Assembly (NCBI RefSeq): GCF_006438915.1
Contig: NZ_RCZE01000009.1
Span: forward strand, 174,101-238,100
DNA length: 64,000 nucleotides
Direction: 5' to 3'
Source: Pseudomonas arsenicoxydans
GTDB taxonomy: Bacteria; Pseudomonadota; Gammaproteobacteria; Pseudomonadales; Pseudomonadaceae
The position numbers were made by a program, and so were the translations under genes. This document shows, in pieces, positions 53,785 through 62,188 of the stretch (within the stretch, counting starts at the first letter, position 1; each line of letters opens with the position of its first letter). Under the pieces are notes generated by a model. It worked only from the letters and a program-made list of their open reading frames with translations, did not search any database and was not told the origin of the DNA.

Positions 53785-54662
53785 GCGCTGACAACTTGCT
53801 TTACGAACCGCCTGGTCCGATTGCCAGAAGGCGTAACCGGCTGATTTCGGTAATCGGCGTGTTACTGCTGTTGGGTTGCCTGATGGCGGTGGGTCATCGG
53901 CTCGATGCCAGTGGTCAGTTCGATGCCAAGCGATGGGAAATCTTCCTGCATCCTGGAACACTGCGCTTTCTGTTTGACGGCCTGGTGGCAACTTTGCTGG
54001 CCGCAGTGATCAGCATGGTATTGGCCTTCAGTCTGGCGTTGCCGCTGGCGCTTGCGCGGTTATCGTCCAGGCTATGGTTGCGCACCTTGGCTGCCAGCTA
54101 CATCGGTTGTTTTCGCGCGGTACCGCTGCTTTTGTTGATTCTGTTTACCGTCATCCTGTTGCCCTCGATCGGGTTGAACTGGTCAGCCCTGGGTTATCTG
54201 ATTTTCGGCATGGTGCTGCACCACAGTGCGATGGCGGCAGAGATTGTACGTGCCGGTATCCTTTCCTTGGGGCGCGGGCAGAAAGAAGCGGCGTTATCGA
54301 TCGGCATGCGCGAACACCAGGCGATGATGTGGATTGTATTGCCACAGGCGCTGAAACTCATGTTGCCAGCATTGATCAGTGGCGTTCTGGCGATTGTCCA
54401 GGATACGTCCCTGGGCTACATCATTCCCTATGAAGAGCTGTTGCGCCGGTCCCAGCAAATATCCAGCTTCGCCCCGCAATCACTGCTGCAATCGGCGTTT
54501 ATTGTCACGGTCATGTATGGTTTTGTCAGCGCCTTGCTTCTGGCTCTGCGGCGCTGGATCGAACGACGGCAGGCCTACACCTCTCGAGCACTAATCCCTG
54601 AGGAAGGGGAGTTGTCTAAACTGGACACGCTGGTGCCGGCGAAATCGCCGGCATCAACGTGA
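53781..54662 (+). CDS. Amino-acid ABC transporter permease 2, cluster at 52 kb
   Basis: A 293-residue permease, longer than usual. It has an N-terminal cytoplasmic stretch of about 20 residues (MSADNLLYEPPGPIARRR) and a C-terminal tail of about 30 after the last helix. The coupling loop EAALSIGMREHQAMMWIVLP is present. ATG 53781 is chosen since a longer frame lies inside the first permease gene. The two permeases, ATPase and binding protein complete one importer. Confidence 0.92.
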   Translation: MSADNLLYEPPGPIARRRNRLISVIGVLLLLGCLMAVGHRLDASGQFDAKRWEIFLHPGTLRFLFDGLVATLLAAVISMVLAFSLALPLALARLSSRLWLRTLAASYIGCFRAVPLLLLILFTVILLPSIGLNWSALGYLIFGMVLHHSAMAAEIVRAGILSLGRGQKEAALSIGMREHQAMMWIVLPQALKLMLPALISGVLAIVQDTSLGYIIPYEELLRRSQQISSFAPQSLLQSAFIVTVMYGFVSALLLALRRWIERRQAYTSRALIPEEGELSKLDTLVPAKSPAST

Positions 54663-54841
54663 TGAGCGCCCGTGCGGTTCTGATACAGGAAGCTGTTGGC
54701 CGTTTAGGGTGAGCGCGCAGCCGGCTGGGATCCGCTTTGATGCTGCTGGCGTCCACAGTAAAGCCATCACCATTGACTTAGCCTGCGTCCATGTTTTCGG
54801 TCCTTGCTACCCACTGACATCTCTGCCAAAGGAGTCACCCC

Positions 54842-55975
54842 ATGTCAACGCTATATCCCAGTATCGATCCCGAGGGGCTGGTCGAGTACTCAGTGGTCTA
54901 CACCGACCGCTCGCTCAACCACATGTCGCAGTCATTTCAAGGCGTGATGAAGAACATTTCCACGACCCTGAAACAGGTCTACAACGCCCAGGCCGTTGCG
55001 GTGGTTCCGGGCAGCGGCACATTCGGCATGGAAGCGGTGGCGCGACAGTTTGCCACCAACCAGCAATGCCTGGTGATACGCAACGGCTGGTTCAGTTATC
55101 GCTGGAGCCAGATCCTTGAGATGGGCAACATCCCGGCGGCCACCACGGTGCTCAAAGCCCGACCGGTCGAAACGGGTCGCCAGGCGGCCTACGCCCCACC
55201 GCCGCTGGACGAAGTGCTGGCAGCCATTGCGGCGCAGAAGCCGCAGATTGTCTTCGCCCCCCACGTTGAAACCTCATCAGGGATTATCCTGCCCGACGAC
55301 TACCTGCGGGCCGTCGGCGACGCCGTGCATGCGGTCGGTGGCCTGTTCGTGCTGGACTGCATCGCCTCAGGCACGCTGTGGGTTGATATGCACAAATGCG
55401 CAGTCGACCTGCTGATCAGCGCACCGCAGAAAGGCTGGAGCGCCTCCCCTTGCTGCGCCCTGGTGATGCTCAGTTCTTTGGCCCTCGAGCGCATCGAGCA
55501 GACGCAGAGCAGCAGCTTCGCCTGCGACCTGAAAAAGTGGCTTCAGATCATGCAGGCCTACGAACAGGGCGGACATGCCTACCATGCGACCATGCCCAGC
55601 GATTCCCTCGCGCGATTTAACGAAGTGATGAAAGAGACGCAAGCCTACGGTTTCGACAAGGTCCGCGACGAACAACAGGCGCTGGGCGATCGGGTGCGCG
55701 CCATGTTGACCGGCAAAGGCATCAAAAGCGTGGCCGCGGCCGGCTTTCAGGCCCCAGGCGTAGTGGTGAGCTACACCGATGATGCCGACATCAAGAACGG
55801 CAAGAAATTTGCCAGCCACGGGCTACAGATCGCCGCCGGGGTGCCGTTGCAATGCGATGAGCCAGCCGACTTCCAGACCTTCCGCATCGGTCTGTTCGGC
55901 CTCGAAAAGCTGCACAATATCGAGCGCACGGTCAGCATCCTCGCGCAGGCACTGGACGAGGTGATGGTTGACTAA
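54842..55975 (+). CDS. Class V aminotransferase, alanine-glyoxylate/serine-pyruvate type
   Basis: A 377-residue fold-type I PLP enzyme. The PLP lysine is K197 in LISAPQKGWSASP, and VPGSGTFGMEAVAR near 55-68 is the phosphate-binding glycine motif of the AGT/SPT group. CapHVETSSG (APHVETSSG, near 139-147) also fits. It probably moves an amino group from the imported amino compound to a keto acid. AAAGGAG lies ahead of the ATG. The 179 bases before it contain no gene I would defend. The hydantoinase gene follows after 109 bases. Confidence 0.9.
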   Translation: MSTLYPSIDPEGLVEYSVVYTDRSLNHMSQSFQGVMKNISTTLKQVYNAQAVAVVPGSGTFGMEAVARQFATNQQCLVIRNGWFSYRWSQILEMGNIPAATTVLKARPVETGRQAAYAPPPLDEVLAAIAAQKPQIVFAPHVETSSGIILPDDYLRAVGDAVHAVGGLFVLDCIASGTLWVDMHKCAVDLLISAPQKGWSASPCCALVMLSSLALERIEQTQSSSFACDLKKWLQIMQAYEQGGHAYHATMPSDSLARFNEVMKETQAYGFDKVRDEQQALGDRVRAMLTGKGIKSVAAAGFQAPGVVVSYTDDADIKNGKKFASHGLQIAAGVPLQCDEPADFQTFRIGLFGLEKLHNIERTVSILAQALDEVMVD

Positions 55976-56046
55976 GCCGGTATTTGACACCGTTACCACA
56001 GTGTCTGGGACATGTTGAAAACCACAGGCGTAGACACGCGCCGCAT

Positions 56047-56064
56047 GACCGGCCGGGGCCGGTC
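56047..56064. promoter_or_regulatory. 18-bp perfect dyad before the hydantoinase gene
   Basis: GACCGGCCGGGGCCGGTC consists of 8-base arms around GG. It lies 20 bases upstream of the hydantoinase ATG, just before its ribosome site. No T-run follows, so it is not an intrinsic terminator. It may be an operator or an mRNA hairpin that modulates translation of the hydantoinase. Confidence 0.5.
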
Positions 56065-56084
56065 ACTTCTGGAAGAGGCCTGAT

Positions 56085-57521
56085 ATGCAACCTTTTGATA
56101 CGGTGATTCGCAACGCCCGCGTGGTAACCGCCGCGGACACGTTCACCAGCGATATCGGTATTCGTGATGGGCGCATCGTCTCCCTCGGCCTGGACCTGCC
56201 GCAAGGTCACCAGGAAATCGACGCGGCAGGCCGGCATGTCACCCCCGGTGGCATCGACAGTCACGTGCACCTCGACCAGCCGACTGGCGACGGCTCGGTG
56301 ATGGCCGATGACTTCTTCAGCGGCACGGTCTCGGCGGCCTGCGGCGGCACCACTACCGTCATCCCGTTCGCCTGCCAGCAGAAGGGCGAAAGCCTGCGCG
56401 CTGCCGTCGATGATTACCATCGTCGTGCGGGTAACAAGCCGGTGATCGATTATGCCTTCCACCTGATCGTCACCGACCCCACACCGCAGGTGCTGCGTGA
56501 AGAACTGCCGGCCCTGATTGCTGAAGGCTATACCTCGTTCAAGATCTACATGACCTACGATGCGCTGAAGCTGGGCGACCGGGAGATTCTCGAGACGTTG
56601 TCGGTCGCGCGCCGTGAGGGCGCCATGGTGATGCTCCACGCCGAGAACAGCGATTGCATCGCCTGGCTGACCGAGCGACTACTGGCGGCCGGGCTGACTG
56701 CGCCGCGCTACCACAGCGCGTCGCGGCCGATGCTGGTGGAGCGCGAGGCGACCCATCGTGCCATCGCCCTTGCCGAGCTGGTGGATGTGCCGATCCTGAT
56801 CGTGCACGTATCGGGTCGCGAGGCCGTGGAGCAGATTCGCTGGGCCCAGAGCCAGGGGTTGAAGGTGTACGCCGAAACCTGCCCGCAGTACCTGTTCCTG
56901 ACCGCCGACTCGCTGGGGTGCGACGACAGCTTCGAAGGTGCCAAGTGCATCTGCAGCCCGCCGCCGCGCGATGCCGCAAACCAGCAGGTGATCTGGGATG
57001 GCCTGGAGAACGGCTCGTTCGAGATTTTCTCGTCAGACCACGCACCCTTTCGCTTCGATGGCCCGGATGGCAAGAAGGCCCACGGTGAAGAGGTGTCGTT
57101 CGACCAGATCGCCAACGGCATTCCCGGTGTCGAAACCCGCATGGCACTGCTCTGGTCCGAAGGCGTGCGCAGTGGGCGCATCACCCCGCAAAGCTTTGTT
57201 GCGCTGACCTCCACTAATGCCGCCAAGCTGTATGGGCTGTATCCGCGCAAGGGCAGCATCGCTATTGGTGCGGATGCCGACCTGGTGATCTGGAACGAAG
57301 GTGAGTCGGTGCACCTGTGCAACGAAATGCTGCACCACAACGTCGATTACACGCCTTACGCGGGCATGACGCTGAGCGCCTGGCCGGCCATGACCCTGTC
57401 TCGCGGTGAGGTGGTCTGGGACGGCGAGCCGCGCGGTGAAGCGGGTCGCGGCCGGTTTCTGCCGTGCGAGCGCCCGGCGCCCGCGCAACTGCGCCGACGT
57501 AAAACTGAGTTGCCATTGTGA
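56085..57521 (+). CDS. Dihydropyrimidinase / D-hydantoinase
   Basis: A 478-residue cyclic amidohydrolase with a binuclear metal site. Ligands visible are H60 and H62 (GGIDSHVHLD), the carbamylated lysine K153 (SFKIYMTYD), H185 (MLHAEN), H241 (LIVHVSG) and D318 (SSDHAPF). All are intact, so it should be active in opening dihydropyrimidine, hydantoin or similar rings. The usual partner genes (beta-ureidopropionase, Pyd dehydrogenase subunits) are absent, so a ring other than dihydrouracil may be its substrate. It overlaps the next gene (GTGA). Confidence 0.93.
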   Translation: MQPFDTVIRNARVVTAADTFTSDIGIRDGRIVSLGLDLPQGHQEIDAAGRHVTPGGIDSHVHLDQPTGDGSVMADDFFSGTVSAACGGTTTVIPFACQQKGESLRAAVDDYHRRAGNKPVIDYAFHLIVTDPTPQVLREELPALIAEGYTSFKIYMTYDALKLGDREILETLSVARREGAMVMLHAENSDCIAWLTERLLAAGLTAPRYHSASRPMLVEREATHRAIALAELVDVPILIVHVSGREAVEQIRWAQSQGLKVYAETCPQYLFLTADSLGCDDSFEGAKCICSPPPRDAANQQVIWDGLENGSFEIFSSDHAPFRFDGPDGKKAHGEEVSFDQIANGIPGVETRMALLWSEGVRSGRITPQSFVALTSTNAAKLYGLYPRKGSIAIGADADLVIWNEGESVHLCNEMLHHNVDYTPYAGMTLSAWPAMTLSRGEVVWDGEPRGEAGRGRFLPCERPAPAQLRRRKTELPL

Positions 57522-58264
57522 GTGCGGTCGCACAGGTGGCCGCCATCCTGATTCGTGCTTGGCGTGAGGGGCGCCAACAACCGTTGCCAACCCTGGAACT
57601 GGCTAGCGAGGCCGAAGCTTATGCCGTGCAGCATCAGGTCGCGGATGCCCTCGGCTGGTTCGCCACCGGGCCCCCAGCGGCGTGGAAGCTGGGCGGCGCT
57701 CCGGGAGGGCTGATCAGTGCCGCCGGGGTACCGGCAATGGCGGTACACCCGTCGGGTTGGCAGGTTCCGCCGGGCGATGCCTTCGGTTTCGGGATCGAGG
57801 GAGAACTGATCGTGCGCCTGTCGCGCGACCTCGACCAGCACACTGATCTGGCCATGGCCTATGCGGCGGTCGATGTATGGATGCCGGGCATCGAACTGTG
57901 TGGCACGCGCTGGCTGCAGGGCGATCAGGCCGCGCCACTGCTGCGGCTGGCCGACCAGCAACTCAACCGCGCGCTGGTACTCGGCGCACCGAAAACGCTG
58001 GAGGAAATGCCGGATTGGTCAAGACAACAGGTGGCATTGCGGGTGGCCGGGGAGCCTGAGTTCGTCGGCGTTGGCAGCCATCCTTTCGGTGAGCCGCTGA
58101 GTTCGCTGCCGTGGCTGGCTCGTCACGCTGCAGCACTGGGCAGCCCCTTGCGAGCCGGTGACCTGGTGGCTACGGGTAGCTGGACCGGTATCTACTGGGC
58201 GCCGGCCGAGGTGCAAGTGGACGTTGAGTTTGCCGGGATAGGACGGGTTGCCTTGTCGACTTGA
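57518..58264 (+). CDS. 2-keto-4-pentenoate hydratase-like (FAH superfamily) protein
   Basis: A 248-residue protein of the hydratase/decarboxylase branch (MhpD-like). AWKLGG near 51-56 and GIEGELIVRLSRDL near 91-104, with the glutamates used for metal binding, and GDLVATGSWTG near 212-222 are family features. It starts at a GTG overlapping the hydantoinase stop, so the two are coupled. It may add water to an unsaturated keto acid, or decarboxylate a keto acid, produced after ring opening and deamination. This is inference. Confidence 0.85.
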   Translation: MSAVAQVAAILIRAWREGRQQPLPTLELASEAEAYAVQHQVADALGWFATGPPAAWKLGGAPGGLISAAGVPAMAVHPSGWQVPPGDAFGFGIEGELIVRLSRDLDQHTDLAMAYAAVDVWMPGIELCGTRWLQGDQAAPLLRLADQQLNRALVLGAPKTLEEMPDWSRQQVALRVAGEPEFVGVGSHPFGEPLSSLPWLARHAAALGSPLRAGDLVATGSWTGIYWAPAEVQVDVEFAGIGRVALST

Positions 58265-58718
58265 TGGGTTTCAAGGCTTGCTGATTCTCTCGCTACCGGC
58301 CAACTGGTAGCTGCCACGTCAGACAGAAATCGACCCGAGTCCCTGACCACGGATTGAGAAAGAAATCGGTGTAAGGGGCGGGCGCCAGAACAGATTGGCT
58401 GAGCATTAAACCTTAGTTTTTACAGCCATTTGTGAAGGGGCAGCTAATGTCCGATTTCTGCCTGTCACGAAGGGTCGCAATCGGCAAAAAGCAGCCGCTC
58501 GCAACTTGCAGGATTGCGGGGGCGAAGGCTTGGCATTGGGCTGTAGCGAGAGGTGGCCGGTAAGACCGGAGAAGCTTCGCGAAAGAGATGTGAGGCCAGT
58601 AATATCGACGGATAGACCACGATTAACCGTAACAGCCTAAACCGTGGTTGCCTCTAGTTGTCATTAGAAGTGTTAATCATAGATCAGCGGTCTTCACCAA
58701 CGAACCAGAGACTTTCAA
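58265..58718. repeat. Intergenic region with an imperfect inverted-repeat element
   Basis: CTCTCGCTAC (58287-58296) has its exact inverse GTAGCGAGAG at 58543-58552, and CAGACAGAAATCG near 58320 is mirrored by CGATTTCTGCCTG near 58452. The two arms thus share at least two blocks in inverted order over about 265 bp. Inside, CCGATTTCTG...CGCAATCGG can fold on itself. It looks like a non-coding mobile or REP-like element. No gene is seen. Confidence 0.55.
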
Positions 58719-59390
58719 ATGATAGCGATGAATCGAATACTTCACCCCACCAAAGCCCTGGCGCTCGTGACGATCTTCAGTTTCCTGAGCGGACCGGCGC
58801 AAGCCGGTTTGGAGGAGGGCGTTACGGCCTATCAAGCCGGTGACTTGCCGCTGGCATTTAAGGAATTTAGCACCGCTGCGGACACAGGCAACGCCGATGG
58901 CCAGTTCAATGTGGCTCTAATGTACGAGCAGGGCATCGGGGTCGCCAAGGACGAAACACAAGCAATTAGTTGGTATGAAAAATCTGCGCAGCAAGGCAAC
59001 TCCAACGCGCAATACAATCTCGGTGTGCTGTATGAAAATGGCCGTGGCACTGCCGTGGACTTTGCGCAGGCCAATCAGTGGTATCGCAAGGCAGCAGCGC
59101 AAGGCGATGGGCTCGCCGTCGGTAATCTGGGCATGCTCTATATGCGCGGCGATGGCGTGAAGGTGGACAAAAATCTTGGCCTGGCTCTGCTTATACTGTC
59201 GGCAACCATGGACAACTCGCCCACAAACAAAGCCAAAAGTAACATTGCAGCGACCAAGGGTTTAACCACCAACATGATCACAACAGCCCAGGCACTTTCG
59301 AATGAGCTAGGCCAAGCCAAAAATCTGTTGATACCGCTGGATCAATACTTGAAAACCACGACGACTACCGCTGGCGGCGAATCGCAATAG
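58719..59390 (+). CDS. Sel1-repeat (SLR) exported protein
   Basis: A 223-residue protein with a signal peptide (cleavage near AQA-G, about residue 29) and at least three Sel1-type repeats, for example AISWYEKSAQQGNSNAQYNL and the following YENGRG, then QWYRKAAAQGDGLAVGNLG. Sel1 repeats form alpha-solenoids that bind other proteins. It is probably periplasmic. The C-terminal 60 residues are not repeat-like. The start could also be the ATG at 58728. Its neighbours do not suggest a process. Confidence 0.88.
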   Translation: MIAMNRILHPTKALALVTIFSFLSGPAQAGLEEGVTAYQAGDLPLAFKEFSTAADTGNADGQFNVALMYEQGIGVAKDETQAISWYEKSAQQGNSNAQYNLGVLYENGRGTAVDFAQANQWYRKAAAQGDGLAVGNLGMLYMRGDGVKVDKNLGLALLILSATMDNSPTNKAKSNIAATKGLTTNMITTAQALSNELGQAKNLLIPLDQYLKTTTTTAGGESQ

Positions 59391-59474
59391 GCTGAAAAGC
59401 GTCCTCCGGAATACAGGGGGCGCAGGTAGCTAATTACCGCCCGACAATCTGTCCATTTATCCTCGACTCGGTTA

Positions 59475-59487
59475 CGTCGAAGTCGAG
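59475..59487. repeat. 13-bp repeat, left copy (CGTCGAAGTCGAG)
   Basis: CGTCGAAGTCGAG recurs inverted as CTCGACTTCGACG at 62138-62150. The two copies flank the DUF2950/DUF3300 gene pair at about 90 bases from each end. The match may be chance. Confidence 0.35.
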
Positions 59488-59576
59488 CGTCGCTCGGAGG
59501 ATGGATTTGATCGTGTCTACTTTGAAAAATGCGTGGGTTGATGTAGCAACCCTCGCCGGTTTTGAAACGACACCGC

Positions 59577-60494
59577 CTACTCCTGATCCGGCGCCACCAC
59601 CGTCCAGCTGTCATCCGGATCAAACAGCTTCATCGCCTTCGCCACCTTGTCACCACCAGGCCCCAGGTCTTTCTCAAACACCTGTCCTTCATGACTGATC
59701 ATGAAACTCATCACGCCGGTGTCATCGTATTTCTCTGGCCAGGCGATCAGTGCAAAGCCGCGGCTCATCTTGTCGCCGATGAGGTAGCTGTAGGCGCCTC
59801 CAGGTGCCGAGGGACCCTGGCCATCAAGAATGCGGAAGTAGTAACCATGCCAGCCCTCGCCGGCAATGGTTTTGCCGAACTCGGGGCCCAGCGGGCTGAT
59901 TTGCCCGGTGTCGTCGTCCGCCCAATAAAGTCCGTCATGGGTGCCGGGGGTGCTGTAAATATTCTGCGCATATTCAAGCGCGCCGTCACCGTCGCGATCC
60001 ACTGACGCGTAGTCCATCTGCGCGTCGTGATAGGCCAGTGCCGATTGCACCGCAGCCAGTTCGTTGCGTCCAATTTGACGTGCGCGGATTTCGGCACCGC
60101 CGGCCTTGATGTCGAAGCGCCAACCGTTGGTACTTTTCACGATAGGGATTGGCAGCGTCCACTGATTAGGGCCAACCGACAGAATTGCTGTGCGGTCGTT
60201 GGTTTTTTCAATTTTATTTTGCTCGTGGTACTGCTTCAAAAACGCATCCACATCTTTGCGCTCTGCGCCTGCGCGAGGGATGTAATTGCGCCATTCTTTA
60301 CCCAGCAACTCGGTCAGGCGTTCGTGATCGGCGTGTGTCGTACCCAGTGCCTTGACGAACGCTTGAACGGCTTTTTCCGGGGTGGGAAATTCCTGCTGTG
60401 CCGTCGCGATGCACGACCATGCCAGCCCGGCAGTAATCGCCAAGGCCTGAAGAAGCACGCCCAAGCAAGCCTTCACTCGAGGATAGGTATTCAA
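59577..60494 (-). CDS. DUF2950 family exported protein
   Basis: A protein of about 305 residues with a signal peptide (ending ATA-Q near residue 32) and DUF2950 features such as NDRTAILSVGPNQWTLPIP and DGLYWADDDTGQISPLGP. The frame starts at a TTG (60492-60494) that overlaps the stop of the DUF3300 gene, so translational coupling is likely; a GTG six codons later is the alternative. DUF2950 and DUF3300 genes often occur together in proteobacteria. Function unknown; both are envelope proteins. Confidence 0.85.
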   Translation of the reverse strand: MNTYPRVKACLGVLLQALAITAGLAWSCIATAQQEFPTPEKAVQAFVKALGTTHADHERLTELLGKEWRNYIPRAGAERKDVDAFLKQYHEQNKIEKTNDRTAILSVGPNQWTLPIPIVKSTNGWRFDIKAGGAEIRARQIGRNELAAVQSALAYHDAQMDYASVDRDGDGALEYAQNIYSTPGTHDGLYWADDDTGQISPLGPEFGKTIAGEGWHGYYFRILDGQGPSAPGGAYSYLIGDKMSRGFALIAWPEKYDDTGVMSFMISHEGQVFEKDLGPGGDKVAKAMKLFDPDDSWTVVAPDQE

Positions 60495-62056
60495 CTACGG
60501 CCACCCCTTTGACTTTGACGCGCTGGTGGATTGGCCGGCCGACTGACTTGATTGCCGGCGGCTCGCGAGGCACTGGGGCGCTGGGCGGATGCCTGGCTGG
60601 CCCGGCCACGACTGGCTTGTGCGCTGACTTGGGACGGTGAGCGCGCACCGGCGAATGCATTGTCGCGCGCACCGCCACTGCTGGTCGCCGCCGTGGAAGG
60701 TCGGTTTTGCGTGGTTTGGCGCGCCTGCGCATTACCCTGTCGCTGATTCGTCTGCGCGGTCTGCTTTCTGGGCTGCTGATTGGCCTGATTATTTCTGGCA
60801 GTGCCCTGGCTTCTGTCAGTCGCGTTTGTTCTGTCAGCGGCCTTCTGTCTATCAGCGGCGTTTTGTCTGTCGTATGTCTGCGGTCTATTGGCCGTATTCG
60901 GTCTGTCCGTACTGGCCTGCATCCGATTGCTGGCCGTCGCTCTGGAGGCATTGCGCGCTTGATCACGGGCTTCGGGATTGGTGGAGGGAGGGCGTTCGAT
61001 ACCGGCCCTGTCCATTGAGCTGCGGGCATTTTCACGCGCCTGGGCGCGTTGGGCATTGTCCCCTCGGTAAACCTGACGCTGACTGGCACCGTCCAGTTGG
61101 CGACTGTACTGCGCGCGGCTCCGGGTATCGCGATAAGGAACGCCATTGCGGTGCGCGGAATTGTGCTGCCACTTGTTCTGATTCACGTTGATGCGGTTGT
61201 TGCCATTGATGTTGTTGTAGCGTTGGACGTTGACGTTGACGTCGTTATTGCCCCAGTCACATTCACCCCACAACGCACCGACGATGGCCACGCCGGTACC
61301 AAACGCCAGCCCGGCCAACAAGGCCTGGCCAGGGTAATAGGCTGGCGGTGGCGGATAGTACGCAGGCGGCGACGCCGGGTACGGCCAGGTGCCGTAGGTG
61401 GTTGTCGGGTTATACGTGGGGACGTACACCACCTGCGGATCGGCGGGCTGAATGATGATGGTTGGGGGCGGAGAGGGCGCTGCGGGAGCGGGTTGTGCGG
61501 CGGGTTCTGCCGCCGGCGCCGCAATATTCTGAATCGTCACGTTCTGATACTGGTTGCTCTGCAGGTTGCCTGCTTCCTGGGCCTGACGACGCAAGCGTTG
61601 CACCCCGTTCATGACATCGTCGGGCTGCGCCAGAAAGGCATCACCCAGGCGTTGTACCCAGACGGGATCCTGCCCCAGCGTTGCCAAGACCTGCGGGAAG
61701 GCGACGAGCGCCTGCACGCTTGGATCCCAAGGCTGGTTCGCTACTTGTTTAACTGCATCGTCACCCTTGGCGTCCGGATGGGCTTTGGACCAGGTCACCG
61801 CTTCGGCCACTTCCCCGGGGTACGTGGAGGCCATGAGAAGCTGGGCCAGCAGTGGATCGGGATACAACGCAATGGGCGCAAGCATTTGATCCAGCTGTTC
61901 TTCGGTAAACACCGGGTCTTTAGAGGACGGAGTGACGGGCGCGGGGGCCGTAACGCCAGCGTTTGCGGGCGCAGGCGCGGTCGTGCCTGCTGCCATGCAG
62001 TAAGATCCGCTCAAAAAAAGGACAGCCGACAGCGCGTAAATTAATGGAATGCGCAT
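60491..62056 (-). CDS. DUF3300 family exported protein, low-complexity C-terminus
   Basis: A 521-residue protein. The signal peptide ends near residue 22 (YCMA-A). The family region EEQLDQMLAPIALYPDPLLA lies near 52-71. Following a Pro/Tyr-rich stretch (PPPAYYPGQ) the last 220 residues are Asn-, Arg-, Gln-, Ala- and Ser-rich and probably disordered (AADRQKAADRTNATDRSQ). The same layout is seen in YacH of E. coli. It may be a surface or periplasmic protein. It is the first gene of a two-gene unit with DUF2950. Confidence 0.88.
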   Translation of the reverse strand: MRIPLIYALSAVLFLSGSYCMAAGTTAPAPANAGVTAPAPVTPSSKDPVFTEEQLDQMLAPIALYPDPLLAQLLMASTYPGEVAEAVTWSKAHPDAKGDDAVKQVANQPWDPSVQALVAFPQVLATLGQDPVWVQRLGDAFLAQPDDVMNGVQRLRRQAQEAGNLQSNQYQNVTIQNIAAPAAEPAAQPAPAAPSPPPTIIIQPADPQVVYVPTYNPTTTYGTWPYPASPPAYYPPPPAYYPGQALLAGLAFGTGVAIVGALWGECDWGNNDVNVNVQRYNNINGNNRINVNQNKWQHNSAHRNGVPYRDTRSRAQYSRQLDGASQRQVYRGDNAQRAQARENARSSMDRAGIERPPSTNPEARDQARNASRATASNRMQASTDRPNTANRPQTYDRQNAADRQKAADRTNATDRSQGTARNNQANQQPRKQTAQTNQRQGNAQARQTTQNRPSTAATSSGGARDNAFAGARSPSQVSAQASRGRASQASAQRPSASRAAGNQVSRPANPPARQSQRGGRS

Positions 62057-62137
62057 TGCAACTCCATGTAGTCAGGCAGGTTTGAAATAAGTGGATCAAT
62101 GCCCGGGAGGTGGAAGTCGATTGTGCAAGCCACAGGC

Positions 62138-62150
62138 CTCGACTTCGACG
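62138..62150. repeat. 13-bp repeat, right copy (CTCGACTTCGACG)
   Basis: Inverse of the 13-mer at 59475-59487, on the other side of the DUF2950/DUF3300 pair. Confidence 0.35.
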
Positions 62151-62188
62151 CCGCTCACTAAGCGTAGCAAACAAAAAAAATCTGCCCT

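Noticed and set aside
54663..54841. Possible small gene or IS remnant before the aminotransferase
   Set aside because: A frame exists but runs into the aminotransferase gene and has no start signal or clear similarity.
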